From: CALBRZ01 sp964511065
Lineage (GTDB): Bacteria; Planctomycetota; Planctomycetia; Pirellulales; S012-138
Direction of reading: 5' to 3'
NCBI GenBank assembly: GCA_964511065.1
Contig: CAZEEG010000003.1
Span: forward strand, 1 to 64,000
Length of the DNA stretch: 64,000 nt
Shown here: positions 8,313 to 16,818 of the stretch, one piece after another
How the letters are laid out: each line of letters opens with the position of its first letter
Numbering within the stretch: the first letter of the stretch is position 1
Position numbers and translations under genes: made by a program
The notes under the pieces: model-generated
What the model was told of the DNA's origin: nothing
The model's input: only the letters and a program-made list of their open reading frames with translations
Databases searched by the model: none

Positions 8313-9335
8313 ATGGAACACGAACCGCGACCATCGCACGATTACCCTCTCCGTTCGCTCACCGGTGTTCGGATCGTTTCGACGGGCAGTTTTGTGCCCG
8401 ACCACGTCGTCACCAATGAAGAACTGGAAGAGAAATACGGCTACGAGCCCGGCTGGATTCTCAAACGAACGGGAATCCGCGAGCGCCGGGTAGCGGCAGC
8501 CGACATGGCCACCAGCGACCTTGCCGCGGGGGCCGCTTCGCAATGTCTCACGAAGGCGGGCGTTGATCCACACGACGTAGACCTGCTGATCGTGGCGACC
8601 TTCACGCCCGACATGCTGCTGCCTGCCACGGCCAACTTCGTACAGGACCGCCTGGACCTCAAGTGCCCAGCTATGGACTTGCAAGCGGCCTGCTCGGGCT
8701 TCATGTTTGCGCTGGTCACCGGCATGCAATACGTGGCGACCGGTTGCAGCAAGCTGTGCCTGGTCGTCGGGGCCGACTGCAATACTCGCGTGGTGAACCC
8801 GCGCGACCAGCGCACTTTTCCACTTTTTGGCGACGCCTCTGGCGCGGTGCTGCTGGCCCCGGGCGAAAGCGACCAGGGATTCATCTCCTATACCCTGGGG
8901 ACCGACGGTTCCGGGACCGGCCTGATCCGCCGCCCCATGGGCGGGACTCGAATGGTCATCAGCGAGAACGGAGTCCGCGAAGACCTCCATTACATCCAGA
9001 TGGAAGGCCGGGCTGTTTTCAAGTGGGCCGTCCGCGTGCTGGGCGACACGGTGAAACGGGTCGTCTGCGCGGCCGACCTCTCGCTGGACGATATCGACTG
9101 GTTCATCGCCCACCAGGCGAACCTCCGCATCATCGACAGCGCCGTGGAGAACCTGGGCATCAGTCGCCACAAGGTCCTCACCAATCTGGAACGCTTCGGC
9201 AATACCTCGGCGGCGAGCATCCCGTTGGCGCTGGACGAAGTTTGCTCCCAAGGCCACATTCGCCGTGGCGACGTGCTGTTGCTTAGCGGCTTTGGCGCCG
9301 GCTTGGCCTGGGGCACGGGATTGTACCGCTGGTAG
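8313..9335 (+). CDS. fabH: 3-oxoacyl-[acyl-carrier-protein] synthase III
   Basis: Condenses acetyl-CoA or another acyl-CoA starter with malonyl-ACP to begin fatty acid synthesis. The 340-residue product has the full thiolase-fold catalytic triad: Cys127 in DLQAACSGF, His267 in FIAHQANLRI, and Asn297 in RFGNTSAASIPLAL. The LTGVRIVSTGSFVPDHVVTN start and GWILKRTGIRERR loop are typical. ATG 8313 is preferred over an in-frame TTG at 8301; a GGGGTGA lies about 12 nt upstream. It stands apart from other fab genes. Confidence 0.95.
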   Translation: MEHEPRPSHDYPLRSLTGVRIVSTGSFVPDHVVTNEELEEKYGYEPGWILKRTGIRERRVAAADMATSDLAAGAASQCLTKAGVDPHDVDLLIVATFTPDMLLPATANFVQDRLDLKCPAMDLQAACSGFMFALVTGMQYVATGCSKLCLVVGADCNTRVVNPRDQRTFPLFGDASGAVLLAPGESDQGFISYTLGTDGSGTGLIRRPMGGTRMVISENGVREDLHYIQMEGRAVFKWAVRVLGDTVKRVVCAADLSLDDIDWFIAHQANLRIIDSAVENLGISRHKVLTNLERFGNTSAASIPLALDEVCSQGHIRRGDVLLLSGFGAGLAWGTGLYRW

Positions 9336-9405
9336 TTAGCCGCGCTACACAGATCGGCCACGGGGCCATGCCCGGCGGACGCTCCCAGGGCGGCCAAACG
9401 CAGTA

Positions 9406-9432
9406 CAACGCGCATTGGCATGATGCGCGTTG
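9406..9432. terminator. Hairpin between convergent fabH and PDZ gene
   Basis: A perfect 10-bp stem (CAACGCGCAT at 9406-9415, ATGCGCGTTG at 9423-9432) with a 7-nt loop sits between the two stop codons. No long T-run follows on either strand, so intrinsic termination is only possible. Confidence 0.4.
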
Positions 9433-9493
9433 CACGATGCGCCCATTTCGATTTGGAGCGCCGTTCCGCCCGCGGGGGGTGCCAGAGGGGCAA

Positions 9494-10384
9494 CTAGGCT
9501 TTGTCCGGCTGCTTCGTGTCGCCGCTCTTGCGCTCGCTTTCCTGCCTGTTCTGGCGCTTGTCTGCCTCGCGCTTCTTTTCGCGCGCTTTTGAATCGCGTC
9601 CCTTGCGGTCAGGCTTCTTCGCTTCGGGCTTCTCGGCCTCGGATTTCTCCTTGGCCAGTTGGGCTTTGAGCGCGTTGATCTGTTGCTCAAGTTTTTTCGA
9701 ATGCTCCCGCAACCGCGCGAGTTCCTTCAGCAGCTCTTGCCGATCGGCGGAATCAGCCGGTCGCGCTTGCGATGGCTTGGGCTGGTCCGCCTTCGGTGGT
9801 TTAGGTCTGTCCGCCTGCGGCGATTCGGGCTTAGCCGGTTTTGGTGCCTCGATGGGCGCAGATGTTTGCGGCGGTTTCGGCGGATCCTGATTGGCTTTCT
9901 GCTGGCGTGGCGACTGCGAATCGGAGAAGGGGGCCGGCAGGACCACTTCGCCATTGGCCTTGAGTACTCCGGCGTGCGCGGAAAATCGCATCGGCGCGCC
10001 ATCGCGAATCAGCGAAATTTCCAACGTTTGCCCCCGTGAGGCTTGCACGACCTGAACGAACTGGTCCACCCGGGCAACCTTCTTGCCCGATGCCTCCACG
10101 ATCAGATCCCCCTGGCGAAGTCCGGCGAGGTCGGCAGGTCCCGAAGGCATCACTTCTTCTACGCGCAGCCCGCCCTCGGCCGGTTCCACCCGAACTGCCA
10201 GGAAATACTTGGCACCCTCGCCAAACGCATCAAGGTCCAGTCCGGGGGCGGTTTCGCGCGCCGGGGCGTTACCTTCCTGTTCCAGCAGCGCAGCCCCCAG
10301 GGCCGTATTGCCGACCGTGGAGAACATCCCTACGGTCGCGGCCAAGACCAGCCATGAGCCACGAAAACTATCGAGGCGAAGCAT
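9494..10384 (-). CDS. Secreted PDZ-domain protein with charged coiled C-terminus
   Basis: A 296-residue protein starting at ATG 10382-10384 with GGAGG 8 nt upstream. An N-terminal signal peptide (WLVLAATVGMFSTVGNTALGA) is followed by a PDZ-like domain at about 50-140: LRVEEVMPSGPADLAGLRQG, then DLIVEASGKKVARVDQFVQV. The rest is a Pro/Lys/Gln-rich linker (about 150-205) and a Lys/Glu-rich coiled coil (RQELLKELARLREHSKKLEQ onward) with a very charged tail. No protease domain is present, so it is probably a periplasmic scaffold or adaptor. Function unknown. Confidence 0.75.
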   Translation of the reverse strand: MLRLDSFRGSWLVLAATVGMFSTVGNTALGAALLEQEGNAPARETAPGLDLDAFGEGAKYFLAVRVEPAEGGLRVEEVMPSGPADLAGLRQGDLIVEASGKKVARVDQFVQVVQASRGQTLEISLIRDGAPMRFSAHAGVLKANGEVVLPAPFSDSQSPRQQKANQDPPKPPQTSAPIEAPKPAKPESPQADRPKPPKADQPKPSQARPADSADRQELLKELARLREHSKKLEQQINALKAQLAKEKSEAEKPEAKKPDRKGRDSKAREKKREADKRQNRQESERKSGDTKQPDKA

Positions 10385-10565
10385 CGGAGAACCTCCGCGA
10401 AAAGTGCAGCAAAGACGGGAACCGCCAGCACCATGCCAGCGGTGGAGCGTTCGCGCCGTCCAGTGTGACTGGTGGCGCAGCGGCATGCAATGTTCAGCCG
10501 CCTGGTCGGCCAGGCAAACGAAGTGACATCGACGGCCCCTTGAGCATCGGGGGAGCTCCGTGGAG

Positions 10566-12023
10566 CTATGGCTGCCGGCCGTATCGCCCGTAGCCTTGGC
10601 GCAGTTCGCCGGCGATTCCCGCGATTTCGCAGGCTTCGAGGAAGTCGTCTTTCCTGAGCGAATAGACCAGAACGTTGGTCTTGGCGCGGACAGTTGCGGT
10701 GCGCGGCGTTTCTTCCAATAGCGCAATCTCGCCAAAATACTCGGAAGGCCCCAACACGCGAATCCGCTCTTCCTTGTCCCCCGTTCCCTTGAGCACTTCC
10801 ACTTCGCCTTCGGCCAGCACGTAGAACTTGGCCTTGTCACCCTCGGGCATTTCGCCCTCGCGAATGATGGTTTCATTCGCGGCAAAATGTTCGATGCTGA
10901 ACCGCTTTTCAAACTCCCAGAGCGTGTGAGGGCGATAGGTGGCAAACAGTCGCGATTCGCGGAGCGCCGTCCAGACCTGGGCCCAGTTGCGGTTCTCACC
11001 CGGCGCCATATCGCCGGACATGCGGCCTTCGGCCATGTAGATCAAGCGGTCGGCGTACTCGCGGAGGCTGTCGTCGTGCGTGACCATGATGACCGTCGGC
11101 CTGCGGCCACCGGTGGGGCGGTCCTGCGGATCGACCCAACTGCATTCGCCGCGGGTGTACGATCGAAGGAGGTCCATCACGCGCTTGACATTTTCTTTAT
11201 CGAGAGCCGCCGTAGGCTCATCGGCCAGCACCAGGTTTGGCATGTGGACCAAGGCCCTGGCGATGGCCACACGTTGCCGGAGACCGCCCGACAGTTGCCC
11301 CGGCTTGTACCGCAGGTGCCGTTCCTCCAGGCAGAGGCGGCGGAGCAGCCGCTGCGCCCTGGCCTTGGCCTTGCCAGGCGACAGCGAGAACAGGTCCAGC
11401 GCCAGCCGCACGTTTTGCGTGGCATCCAGCGATTCGAACAAGTTGTGGTGCTGGAAAATGAAGCCAATCTGCTTGCGGATCTCGACCAGTTCGCTGCGGC
11501 TGGACAAGTGCATCGGATGGTCGAGCACAAACATCTTGCCCTGCTGCACACTCCGTAACGCTCCGATCAGCGTTAGCAGCGTCGTCTTGCCGCAGCCCGA
11601 GGGACCGTAGATCAGCACCAGCTCCCCGTACGGGATTCGCAATGGAACATCGTACAGGGAGTGCTTGCGGTGACTGGTGGCATCGGCCCCGGAGTCCGTG
11701 GCGGCAAAAGCCTGATCCAGCCCCGCGGCCGAGGATGCCCCATTGGGGCCGGTAGCGGCGGGGGCTCCCGGCGTGGTTGAGCCGTCTCGCGGCCCGAGGT
11801 TCCGGGCACCGCCCCAATCGTCGCCCGCCTGCTTTTTGCCTGTTGGGCCGTCGTGGCGTGCTTCCGCAGTGCAGCCTGATGAAGTTTCACTATCGCCGTT
11901 GGTTTCGTAGTCGTAGGCAAAATCGGTCGAAATCCAAACGGCCCACGCATCGCCGCCGCTTGAGCTGCGGGATGCGTCGGAGGCTGGCGATGCGTCCCGC
12001 GTCCTTACGGAAGTCGTAGTCAT
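10566..12023 (-). CDS. ABC transporter ATPase fused to a cyclic-nucleotide-binding domain
   Basis: A 485-residue protein with a LolD/FtsE-type ABC ATPase: Walker A GPSGCGKTT (140-148), Q-loop IGFIFQHHNLF, signature LSGGLRQRVAIARAL, Walker B LVLADEPTAALD and H-loop IMVTHDD. A C-terminal cNMP-binding beta-barrel follows (about 365-475: FAANETIIREGEMPEG, FYVLAEGEVEVL, GPSEYFGEIALLEETPRTAT). The phosphate-binding-cassette pattern FGEIALLEETPRTAT fits this fold, though ligand binding is not proven. Between the first strand (AVWISTDFAYDY, 28-39) and Walker A there is an unusual low-complexity stretch of about 70 residues. The gene is divergent from an ABC permease; pairing with it is inference only. 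Confidence 0.85.
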   Translation of the reverse strand: MTTTSVRTRDASPASDASRSSSGGDAWAVWISTDFAYDYETNGDSETSSGCTAEARHDGPTGKKQAGDDWGGARNLGPRDGSTTPGAPAATGPNGASSAAGLDQAFAATDSGADATSHRKHSLYDVPLRIPYGELVLIYGPSGCGKTTLLTLIGALRSVQQGKMFVLDHPMHLSSRSELVEIRKQIGFIFQHHNLFESLDATQNVRLALDLFSLSPGKAKARAQRLLRRLCLEERHLRYKPGQLSGGLRQRVAIARALVHMPNLVLADEPTAALDKENVKRVMDLLRSYTRGECSWVDPQDRPTGGRRPTVIMVTHDDSLREYADRLIYMAEGRMSGDMAPGENRNWAQVWTALRESRLFATYRPHTLWEFEKRFSIEHFAANETIIREGEMPEGDKAKFYVLAEGEVEVLKGTGDKEERIRVLGPSEYFGEIALLEETPRTATVRAKTNVLVYSLRKDDFLEACEIAGIAGELRQGYGRYGRQP

Positions 12024-12463
12024 GGCAGCCGAAGGAAGGGGGACAATAAACAGCTAGTGCCGGGCACCCATGCGGCCGGCATGTGGTATTCTGGTTCTCC
12101 AGTATAGCCCTTTGGATGTTGCACCGGGGTTGGCTTTCGGCGGTAACTGGCGTTCGCAACGCGACGGTAATGCCGACTGTGCGGCTGGCAACACTCAAAG
12201 GCCCGACTCAAAGGCCCGCGGAGCAGCGGCCCACAACCAGGCACCGCGTTGGCAAGTGTCCTGGAGGGAGGGATCGCAACCTGTGGCACCGGTACAGAAG
12301 GCTCGCAGCTTGTCCCCGCGAGGCTAGGCGGCATGTAAGCCCACAACTGCGGAAAACCAAGGGAGTTGCGTCCGCGGCCGTTTCGAAGAAAATCGTACAT
12401 TCGGGATGCTCCTTCCGCAGCCCGCAATTTCTCATTTTTGCGACCCGGTTCAGGAACTACCCC
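12024..12463. other. 440-bp divergent region between ABC ATPase and ABC-2 permease
   Basis: Carries a perfect tandem duplication of ACTCAAAGGCCCG at 12193-12205 and 12206-12218. The plus-strand permease frame is open through part of this region, but the conceptual residues look non-coding. No other gene is supported. Confidence 0.45.
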
Positions 12464-14305
12464 TTGTTCGTCGGACCTGTTTTCACGCGCGAAGCCGCCA
12501 CGGCACCGCGGCGATTGCGGCTCTATATCTCGCGCGCGGCCTACGTGGGCATCCTATGGATGCTAATGTGTACGGCCTGGATGGTGGTGACCGGGACACA
12601 ACTGGTCCGTAACGTGGGCGACTTTGCCCGGTTTGGTGCCACGCTGTTTCAGATTCTGGCTCCGTTGCAACTGGCGATCATGGTGTTCTTCGCCGCGCTT
12701 TCAACCGCCAGTGCGGTCTCCCAAGAGAAAGACCGCCGGACACTCGACTTGCTGCTGATGACCCGGCTCTCCAATAGCGAACTGGTGCTGGGCAAGCTGA
12801 TGGCCAGCCTGCTCAACGTGCTGGTCGTCATCCTGGCCGCCTTCCCGCTGTTCATGGCCATCACGCTGTTTGGCGGTGTATCGACCGGGCAGGTGCTCAG
12901 GGTGTTCGCCGTGACGGTCGCGGCGGCCATGTTCGCCGGCAGCCTGGGATCGTTGATCGCGCTGTGGCGGGAAAAGACATTTCAAGCACTCGCCCTGACC
13001 GTGCTGGTGCTGGTGTTCTGGATCGGCGGGTGGGAGGCCGCGCGAACGCTGGGCCGCGACGCGATTTGGTTGGGAACGCCCGTCGAAGGTTGGGCGGCAT
13101 CGTTCAGCCCTTGGCCAGCCATCCTGGAAGCCTCCCGGCCCGGATTCTCGCGGGCCGCGGCCCCCTTGGGATTGTCGAGCCCCGTCTACGGCTTCCTGTT
13201 GACCAGTGTGATTCTGGTGGTGGCGATGAACGCTTGGGCGATCGCCAGGGTCAGGGTGTGGAACCCCAGCCGGGAGGCCAGGCCCGCTCCCGAGCCGGAA
13301 GAGCCCACCAGCATCTTCTCCCGTGAAGCCCTGGCCGCCGCCAACGCGCAGCAGTCCCCCCCGGATGCCACCGTAGCTGCCCCGCTCAACCAAGGCGGTA
13401 ACGAACCGCAGGAGGTAGCCGCGGCTTCCCGCCATCGCGATGTTTGGGACAACCCCATCCTGTGGCGCGAGGTGCGCACCTGGGCCTATGGCCGCAAGAT
13501 CGTGCTGATCAAGTCGGCCTATCTGCTGCTGTTTGTGCTTTCCGCGCTGGGGCTGTATCTGCTTCACCGGCAGGGCGAACTCGATCGTTTTGGCGCCTCG
13601 TTAGCCACGTTGCCACTGTTCCTGCTCAGCCTGGTGTTGATCAACGCCCAGGCTGTAACTTCAATTACGGCCGAACGCGACGGCCGGGCACTCGACTTGC
13701 TTCTGGTCACCGATCTCACGCCGGCCGAAATCATCTTCGGGAAACTGGGCGGCGTGTTCGTCAATTGCAAAGAGTACGTGCTGCTGCCGCTGTTGCTGGC
13801 CGGCTACCTGTGGTGGGTCGAACTCGTCACGACGGAAACGCTGCTCTACTTGTGCCTGGGGCTGTTGGTGATGGATGCCTTCGTCGCCATGCTCGGTGTC
13901 CATACCGGCATGGCCTACGCCAACAGCCGCAGCGCCATTGCCGTTTCGCAAGGCACGGTGTTCTTCCTGTTTGTCGGTGTGGCGGCCTGCATGCGAATCA
14001 TGGTCGCCTTCAGCGGATCGTTCCAGGTGCAGTTGGCACCGTTCCTGGCGTTCATGCTCGGCGGCGGTGTGGGGCTGTACGTGGCCTTGGGCATCCGCAA
14101 CCCTTCGCCGGCCATTACGCTTGCAGCGCTAGTCTGCCCGTTTGCAACCTTCTACGCCATCACGAGCTTTCTGCTTGAATACACGCTGGGCGTGTTTCTC
14201 GTAGTAGCGACGACCTACGGGTTCGCTACCGCAGCCATGCTGGTGCCCGCGATCTACGAGTTTGATGTCGCTACGGGCCGTTCCACCGGCCCTGAAGAAG
14301 CATAG
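12464..14305 (+). CDS. ABC-2 type transporter permease with internally duplicated halves
   Basis: A polytopic membrane protein of about 613 residues. The two halves are homologous. The first starts FVGPVFTREAATAPRRLRLY and has SQEKDRRTLDLLLMTRLSNS then ELVLGKLMASL. The second starts NPILWREVRTWAYGRKIVLI and has TAERDGRALDLLLVTDLTPA then EIIFGKLGG. Each half has about six hydrophobic helices, so one polypeptide may supply a whole permease dimer. I chose the TTG at 12464 because AGGA lies 9 nt upstream and the conserved RE motif begins at once; the frame is open to 12083, but that extension is basic and of low coding quality. The partner ATPase is not certain; the ATPase in the opposite direction is of a different (LolD-like) class. 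Confidence 0.8.
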   Translation: MFVGPVFTREAATAPRRLRLYISRAAYVGILWMLMCTAWMVVTGTQLVRNVGDFARFGATLFQILAPLQLAIMVFFAALSTASAVSQEKDRRTLDLLLMTRLSNSELVLGKLMASLLNVLVVILAAFPLFMAITLFGGVSTGQVLRVFAVTVAAAMFAGSLGSLIALWREKTFQALALTVLVLVFWIGGWEAARTLGRDAIWLGTPVEGWAASFSPWPAILEASRPGFSRAAAPLGLSSPVYGFLLTSVILVVAMNAWAIARVRVWNPSREARPAPEPEEPTSIFSREALAAANAQQSPPDATVAAPLNQGGNEPQEVAAASRHRDVWDNPILWREVRTWAYGRKIVLIKSAYLLLFVLSALGLYLLHRQGELDRFGASLATLPLFLLSLVLINAQAVTSITAERDGRALDLLLVTDLTPAEIIFGKLGGVFVNCKEYVLLPLLLAGYLWWVELVTTETLLYLCLGLLVMDAFVAMLGVHTGMAYANSRSAIAVSQGTVFFLFVGVAACMRIMVAFSGSFQVQLAPFLAFMLGGGVGLYVALGIRNPSPAITLAALVCPFATFYAITSFLLEYTLGVFLVVATTYGFATAAMLVPAIYEFDVATGRSTGPEEA

Positions 14306-14348
14306 CCACGGCAAGCCCCACTGGTTCTGCTTGCGTGCCGGCCCGTCG

Positions 14349-14720
14349 CTACTCGTAATCGGCTGACAGCCTGGCTCTCACCTCGGGCAGCGGGTAGTCG
14401 ATGATGCGTGGCTCGGCGCCTCGGGCCAATTCCCACAACCGGCGATAACCGCGGCTGACCAGCTCTTCGCGCTGGCGGACGAATTCCGGGTCCAACTGGC
14501 GCTTGTCAAATGGGCCTTCTACGACGACCGGCTCAAAACGCTCATCGACGATGAACTGCGCCAACGAGGGATTGCAGCGAATGTGGCGTTCGCGGGCCGT
14601 GTGCAGCACCTCCGGCTCAATCATCCCGATCACGTACCGCAGGTACAGGTCGCTTTGCGTAATGCCGGCGACATCCTGCTGGCAGACATCGCAGATGTAT
14701 CCTTCGTCACACTTGGCCAT
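14349..14720 (-). CDS. Small conserved-looking CxxC protein of unknown function
   Basis: A 123-residue protein beginning MAKCDEGYICDVCQQDV, with Cys4, Cys10 and Cys13 suggesting a small metal site, followed by ITQSDLYLRYVIGMI and RHIRCNPSLAQFIVDERF. The composition is typical of a real cytosolic protein, and I think similar proteins occur across planctomycetes, but I cannot assign a function. Start ATG 14718-14720; the upstream in-frame extension has no support. It converges on the permease gene with 43 bp between. Confidence 0.6.
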   Translation of the reverse strand: MAKCDEGYICDVCQQDVAGITQSDLYLRYVIGMIEPEVLHTARERHIRCNPSLAQFIVDERFEPVVVEGPFDKRQLDPEFVRQREELVSRGYRRLWELARGAEPRIIDYPLPEVRARLSADYE

Positions 14721-14906
14721 CGGAATTTCCGCTGAAAGGGCAGGGGGGGAGACTCCCGGCGCGATCGCGCGCACGTTTTCCCCCTCATCGGGGCCAAAGC
14801 CGCCGGTAGCTCTCGCATCGGCGGCGTTCTCTATCTATTCTTCTGACTGGGAGGCGCGAAGCCAAGCGGCTCCGCACGTTGCCACCACTACCAGGAGTTA
14901 GCCACC

Positions 14907-16463
14907 ATGTCTCGGCCCGACCATTCCCAGCCNNNNNNNNNNNNNNNNNNNNNNNNNNNNNNNNNNNNNNNNNNNNNNNNNNNNNNNNNNNNNNNNNNNN
15001 NNNNNNNNNNNNNNNNNNNNNNNNNNNNNNNNACATTGCGAAACACCTCGCCCCAATCGCCCAGCGCTCCGGCCGTGAATCGCCGCGGCTTCATCCAGGG
15101 AATCGCGGCCGCCGCAGCCGCCTCGGCCATGGTTGGCCCGCTGCGTGCGGCTAAGGATGGTAGCGATTCAACCAGCAACGGCTCCAAGGACAAGGATGCC
15201 GGCGGCCAAGGCGCCTCAGCTCGAAAGGTCCAATCCGATCGTTTCCCGATTCTGCTGTCCGACAGTCCCGGGATCATCGCCGCGCGCGAAGCCGCCCTCG
15301 ACGTTCTCAAACCCAGCCAGGCCGAGTTGGAAACCGGCCTGCGGTTGCATTACGAATCGCTGGTGTTCGATACCTATGGCTTTGCACCGCGGGCGGCGCT
15401 CGACCGCGAAAAATTGGCCGCGCTGATCGAGGCAGGAGCCAGTAGCCGGGAAATTCAGGACTGCCAGGAAGACATGATGATGACTCGCGCGGCTACGGTG
15501 CCCGAAGAACGCGAGGAAATGCGCCACGCGTTCGAATGCGCCGGCGTTACGTGCATCTTCCAGAACGCGGGCGAGGAAAGCCAAGATCCCGAAACGCTGC
15601 TCAAACGCCTGGCCCGGCACAGCTACCTGACTGACATGGCCCGCGACGTGCTCAATCGCGCCACGCTGCCTGAGGACATCGAGGCCACGCACCGCGAGGG
15701 CAAACACTGCCTGTACCTTACCGGCAACGGGGTACCGCTGGCACAGCAGTGGGTGACGGTCGAAGAAGAACTGGCCTTTGTGCGCATCTACTTCCAACTG
15801 GGCATCCGTATGATGCACCTCACGTACAACCGCCGCAACATGCTGGGCGATGGCTGCGCCGAACCGGCCAATGGCGGTATCAGCGACCTGGGCCGTGCCG
15901 CCATCGCCGAAATGAACCGCGTGGGCGTGATTGTGGACGTCGCACACAGCGGATGGCGAACCAGCCTGGAAGCGGCCCAGGCTTCAAGCAAACCGATGGT
16001 CGCCAGCCACACCACGTGCGCGGAGTTGAATCATCACATCCGGGCCAAGCCTGATGAAGTCATCAAGGCCATCTGCGACACGGGCGGCCTGGTCGGCATC
16101 TGCTGTATCCCAAATTTCCTGGGCGGCAGCGCGGATATTGCCGCGCTGCTCGACCATATCGACCACGTGGTGAAGAAGTTTGGCGTGGACCACGTGGGGA
16201 TCGGGACCGACGTCGCTTACCGTTCGCGCCACGACGATACGAGTGTCAAACTGCCGCCACGTCCCAAACGGCGCCCGCGGTTTGCCTCGCTCTGGCCGCC
16301 AGGATCCCTTGGCGGCCGATTCCCTCGCGCGGCCAGCATCGCCTGGGCCGCCTGGCCGATGTTCACCGTCGGTCTGGTTCAACGCGGCTACCGCGAAGAC
16401 GATATCCGTAAGATTCTCGGAGGCAACATGATGCGGGTTTGCCGCGAGGCGCTGAAGGTTTGA
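14907..16463 (+). CDS. Tat-exported M19 (membrane dipeptidase-like) protein, interrupted by assembly gap
   Basis: Start ATG 14907 follows AGGAG at 14892-14896. After 8 residues the sequence is lost in a 100-N gap, then resumes in the same frame with a twin-arginine signal (NRRGFIQGIAAAAAASAM). The M19 metallopeptidase fold is visible: VTVEEELAFVRIYFQLGIRM, then MHLTYNRRN; IVDVAHSGW; MVASHTTCAELNHHIRAKPD; VDHVGIGTD; and the C-terminal DDIRKILGGNMMRV. The usual first zinc motif (HxD near the N-terminus of the barrel) reads FDTYGF here, so the metal site may be altered. It may act on D-amino-acid dipeptides or be a catalytically divergent relative. The true gap length is unknown. Confidence 0.8.
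   Translation: MSRPDHSQXXXXXXXXXXXXXXXXXXXXXXXXXXXXXXXXXXTLRNTSPQSPSAPAVNRRGFIQGIAAAAAASAMVGPLRAAKDGSDSTSNGSKDKDAGGQGASARKVQSDRFPILLSDSPGIIAAREAALDVLKPSQAELETGLRLHYESLVFDTYGFAPRAALDREKLAALIEAGASSREIQDCQEDMMMTRAATVPEEREEMRHAFECAGVTCIFQNAGEESQDPETLLKRLARHSYLTDMARDVLNRATLPEDIEATHREGKHCLYLTGNGVPLAQQWVTVEEELAFVRIYFQLGIRMMHLTYNRRNMLGDGCAEPANGGISDLGRAAIAEMNRVGVIVDVAHSGWRTSLEAAQASSKPMVASHTTCAELNHHIRAKPDEVIKAICDTGGLVGICCIPNFLGGSADIAALLDHIDHVVKKFGVDHVGIGTDVAYRSRHDDTSVKLPPRPKRRPRFASLWPPGSLGGRFPRAASIAWAAWPMFTVGLVQRGYREDDIRKILGGNMMRVCREALKV
14933..15032. other. Assembly gap (100 N)
   Basis: Exactly 100 Ns, a standard placeholder for unknown length. The flanks show no shared sequence, unlike the gap at 23988-24087, so real sequence is probably missing here, including part of the N-terminus of the dipeptidase-like gene. 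Confidence 0.95.
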
Positions 16464-16484
16464 AACTGTGCACAACGAATGGCC

Positions 16485-16590
16485 GCGCTCTTGCGTGCTG
16501 GCCTGCCGAAATGCGGCCCATTGCGCACGAAAACGGAAATCTTGCGGCGCCGATCGTTCGACGAGCGGACATCGGCGCCGCATCCATCCA
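16485..16590. repeat. Dispersed intergenic repeat, copy A
   Basis: By eye, about 105 bases align with 39768-39880 at roughly two-thirds identity with small indels. Both begin with a GCTCTT element, share the identical 15-mer TGCCGAAATGCGGCC, continue with a GAAAAC element and end near ATCCAT. Copy A includes an 11-bp-stem hairpin. The nature of the element is unknown. Confidence 0.5.
16544..16581. terminator. 11-bp-stem hairpin, possible bidirectional terminator
   Basis: GCGGCGCCGAT (16544-16554) pairs perfectly with ATCGGCGCCGC (16571-16581) around a 16-nt loop. It sits between convergent genes. No T-run follows directly. Confidence 0.45.
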
Positions 16591-16602
16591 TAGGGTTGGT
16601 TG

Positions 16603-16624
16603 CGAAGGATTCAGCGATCCTTCG
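16603..16624. terminator. 8-bp-stem hairpin, possible bidirectional terminator
   Basis: CGAAGGAT (16603-16610) pairs with ATCCTTCG (16617-16624) with a 6-nt loop; TTCT follows on the plus strand. Positioned between the convergent M19 and kinase genes. Confidence 0.45.
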
Positions 16625-16818
16625 TTCTCCAGCCCCGCTGGGCAACCCAAGCCTGGAAAGCCTTTGCGTCATCAGACTGGTAGAAGCGCGCCCTGCCACG
16701 CCTGACAGCACAGACGGCATGCGGCAATCCGTACTGAGGCATCCTTATCCTGGCGCTGACTCCACCTGGTGACATCAGAGATAGCGAGGAATAGCCAAGT
16801 GGCCAACTCCGCGTGCAA

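Larger units (their letters stand above)
16464..16818. other. 355-bp convergent intergenic region with hairpins and a dispersed repeat
   Basis: Lies between the M19 gene stop and the kinase gene stop. It contains two strong hairpins, listed separately, and one copy of a diverged repeat that recurs near 39768-39880 (shared core TGCCGAAATGCGGCC at 16504-16518). No gene is supported. Confidence 0.5.

Noticed and set aside
8211..9257. Long minus-strand frame opposite fabH
   Set aside because: fabH has an intact catalytic triad; the antisense frame has no family features.
12083..12463. 127-codon N-terminal extension of the ABC-2 permease
   Set aside because: Basic, low-quality translation containing a tandem DNA duplication; the conserved RE motif begins right after the TTG at 12464.
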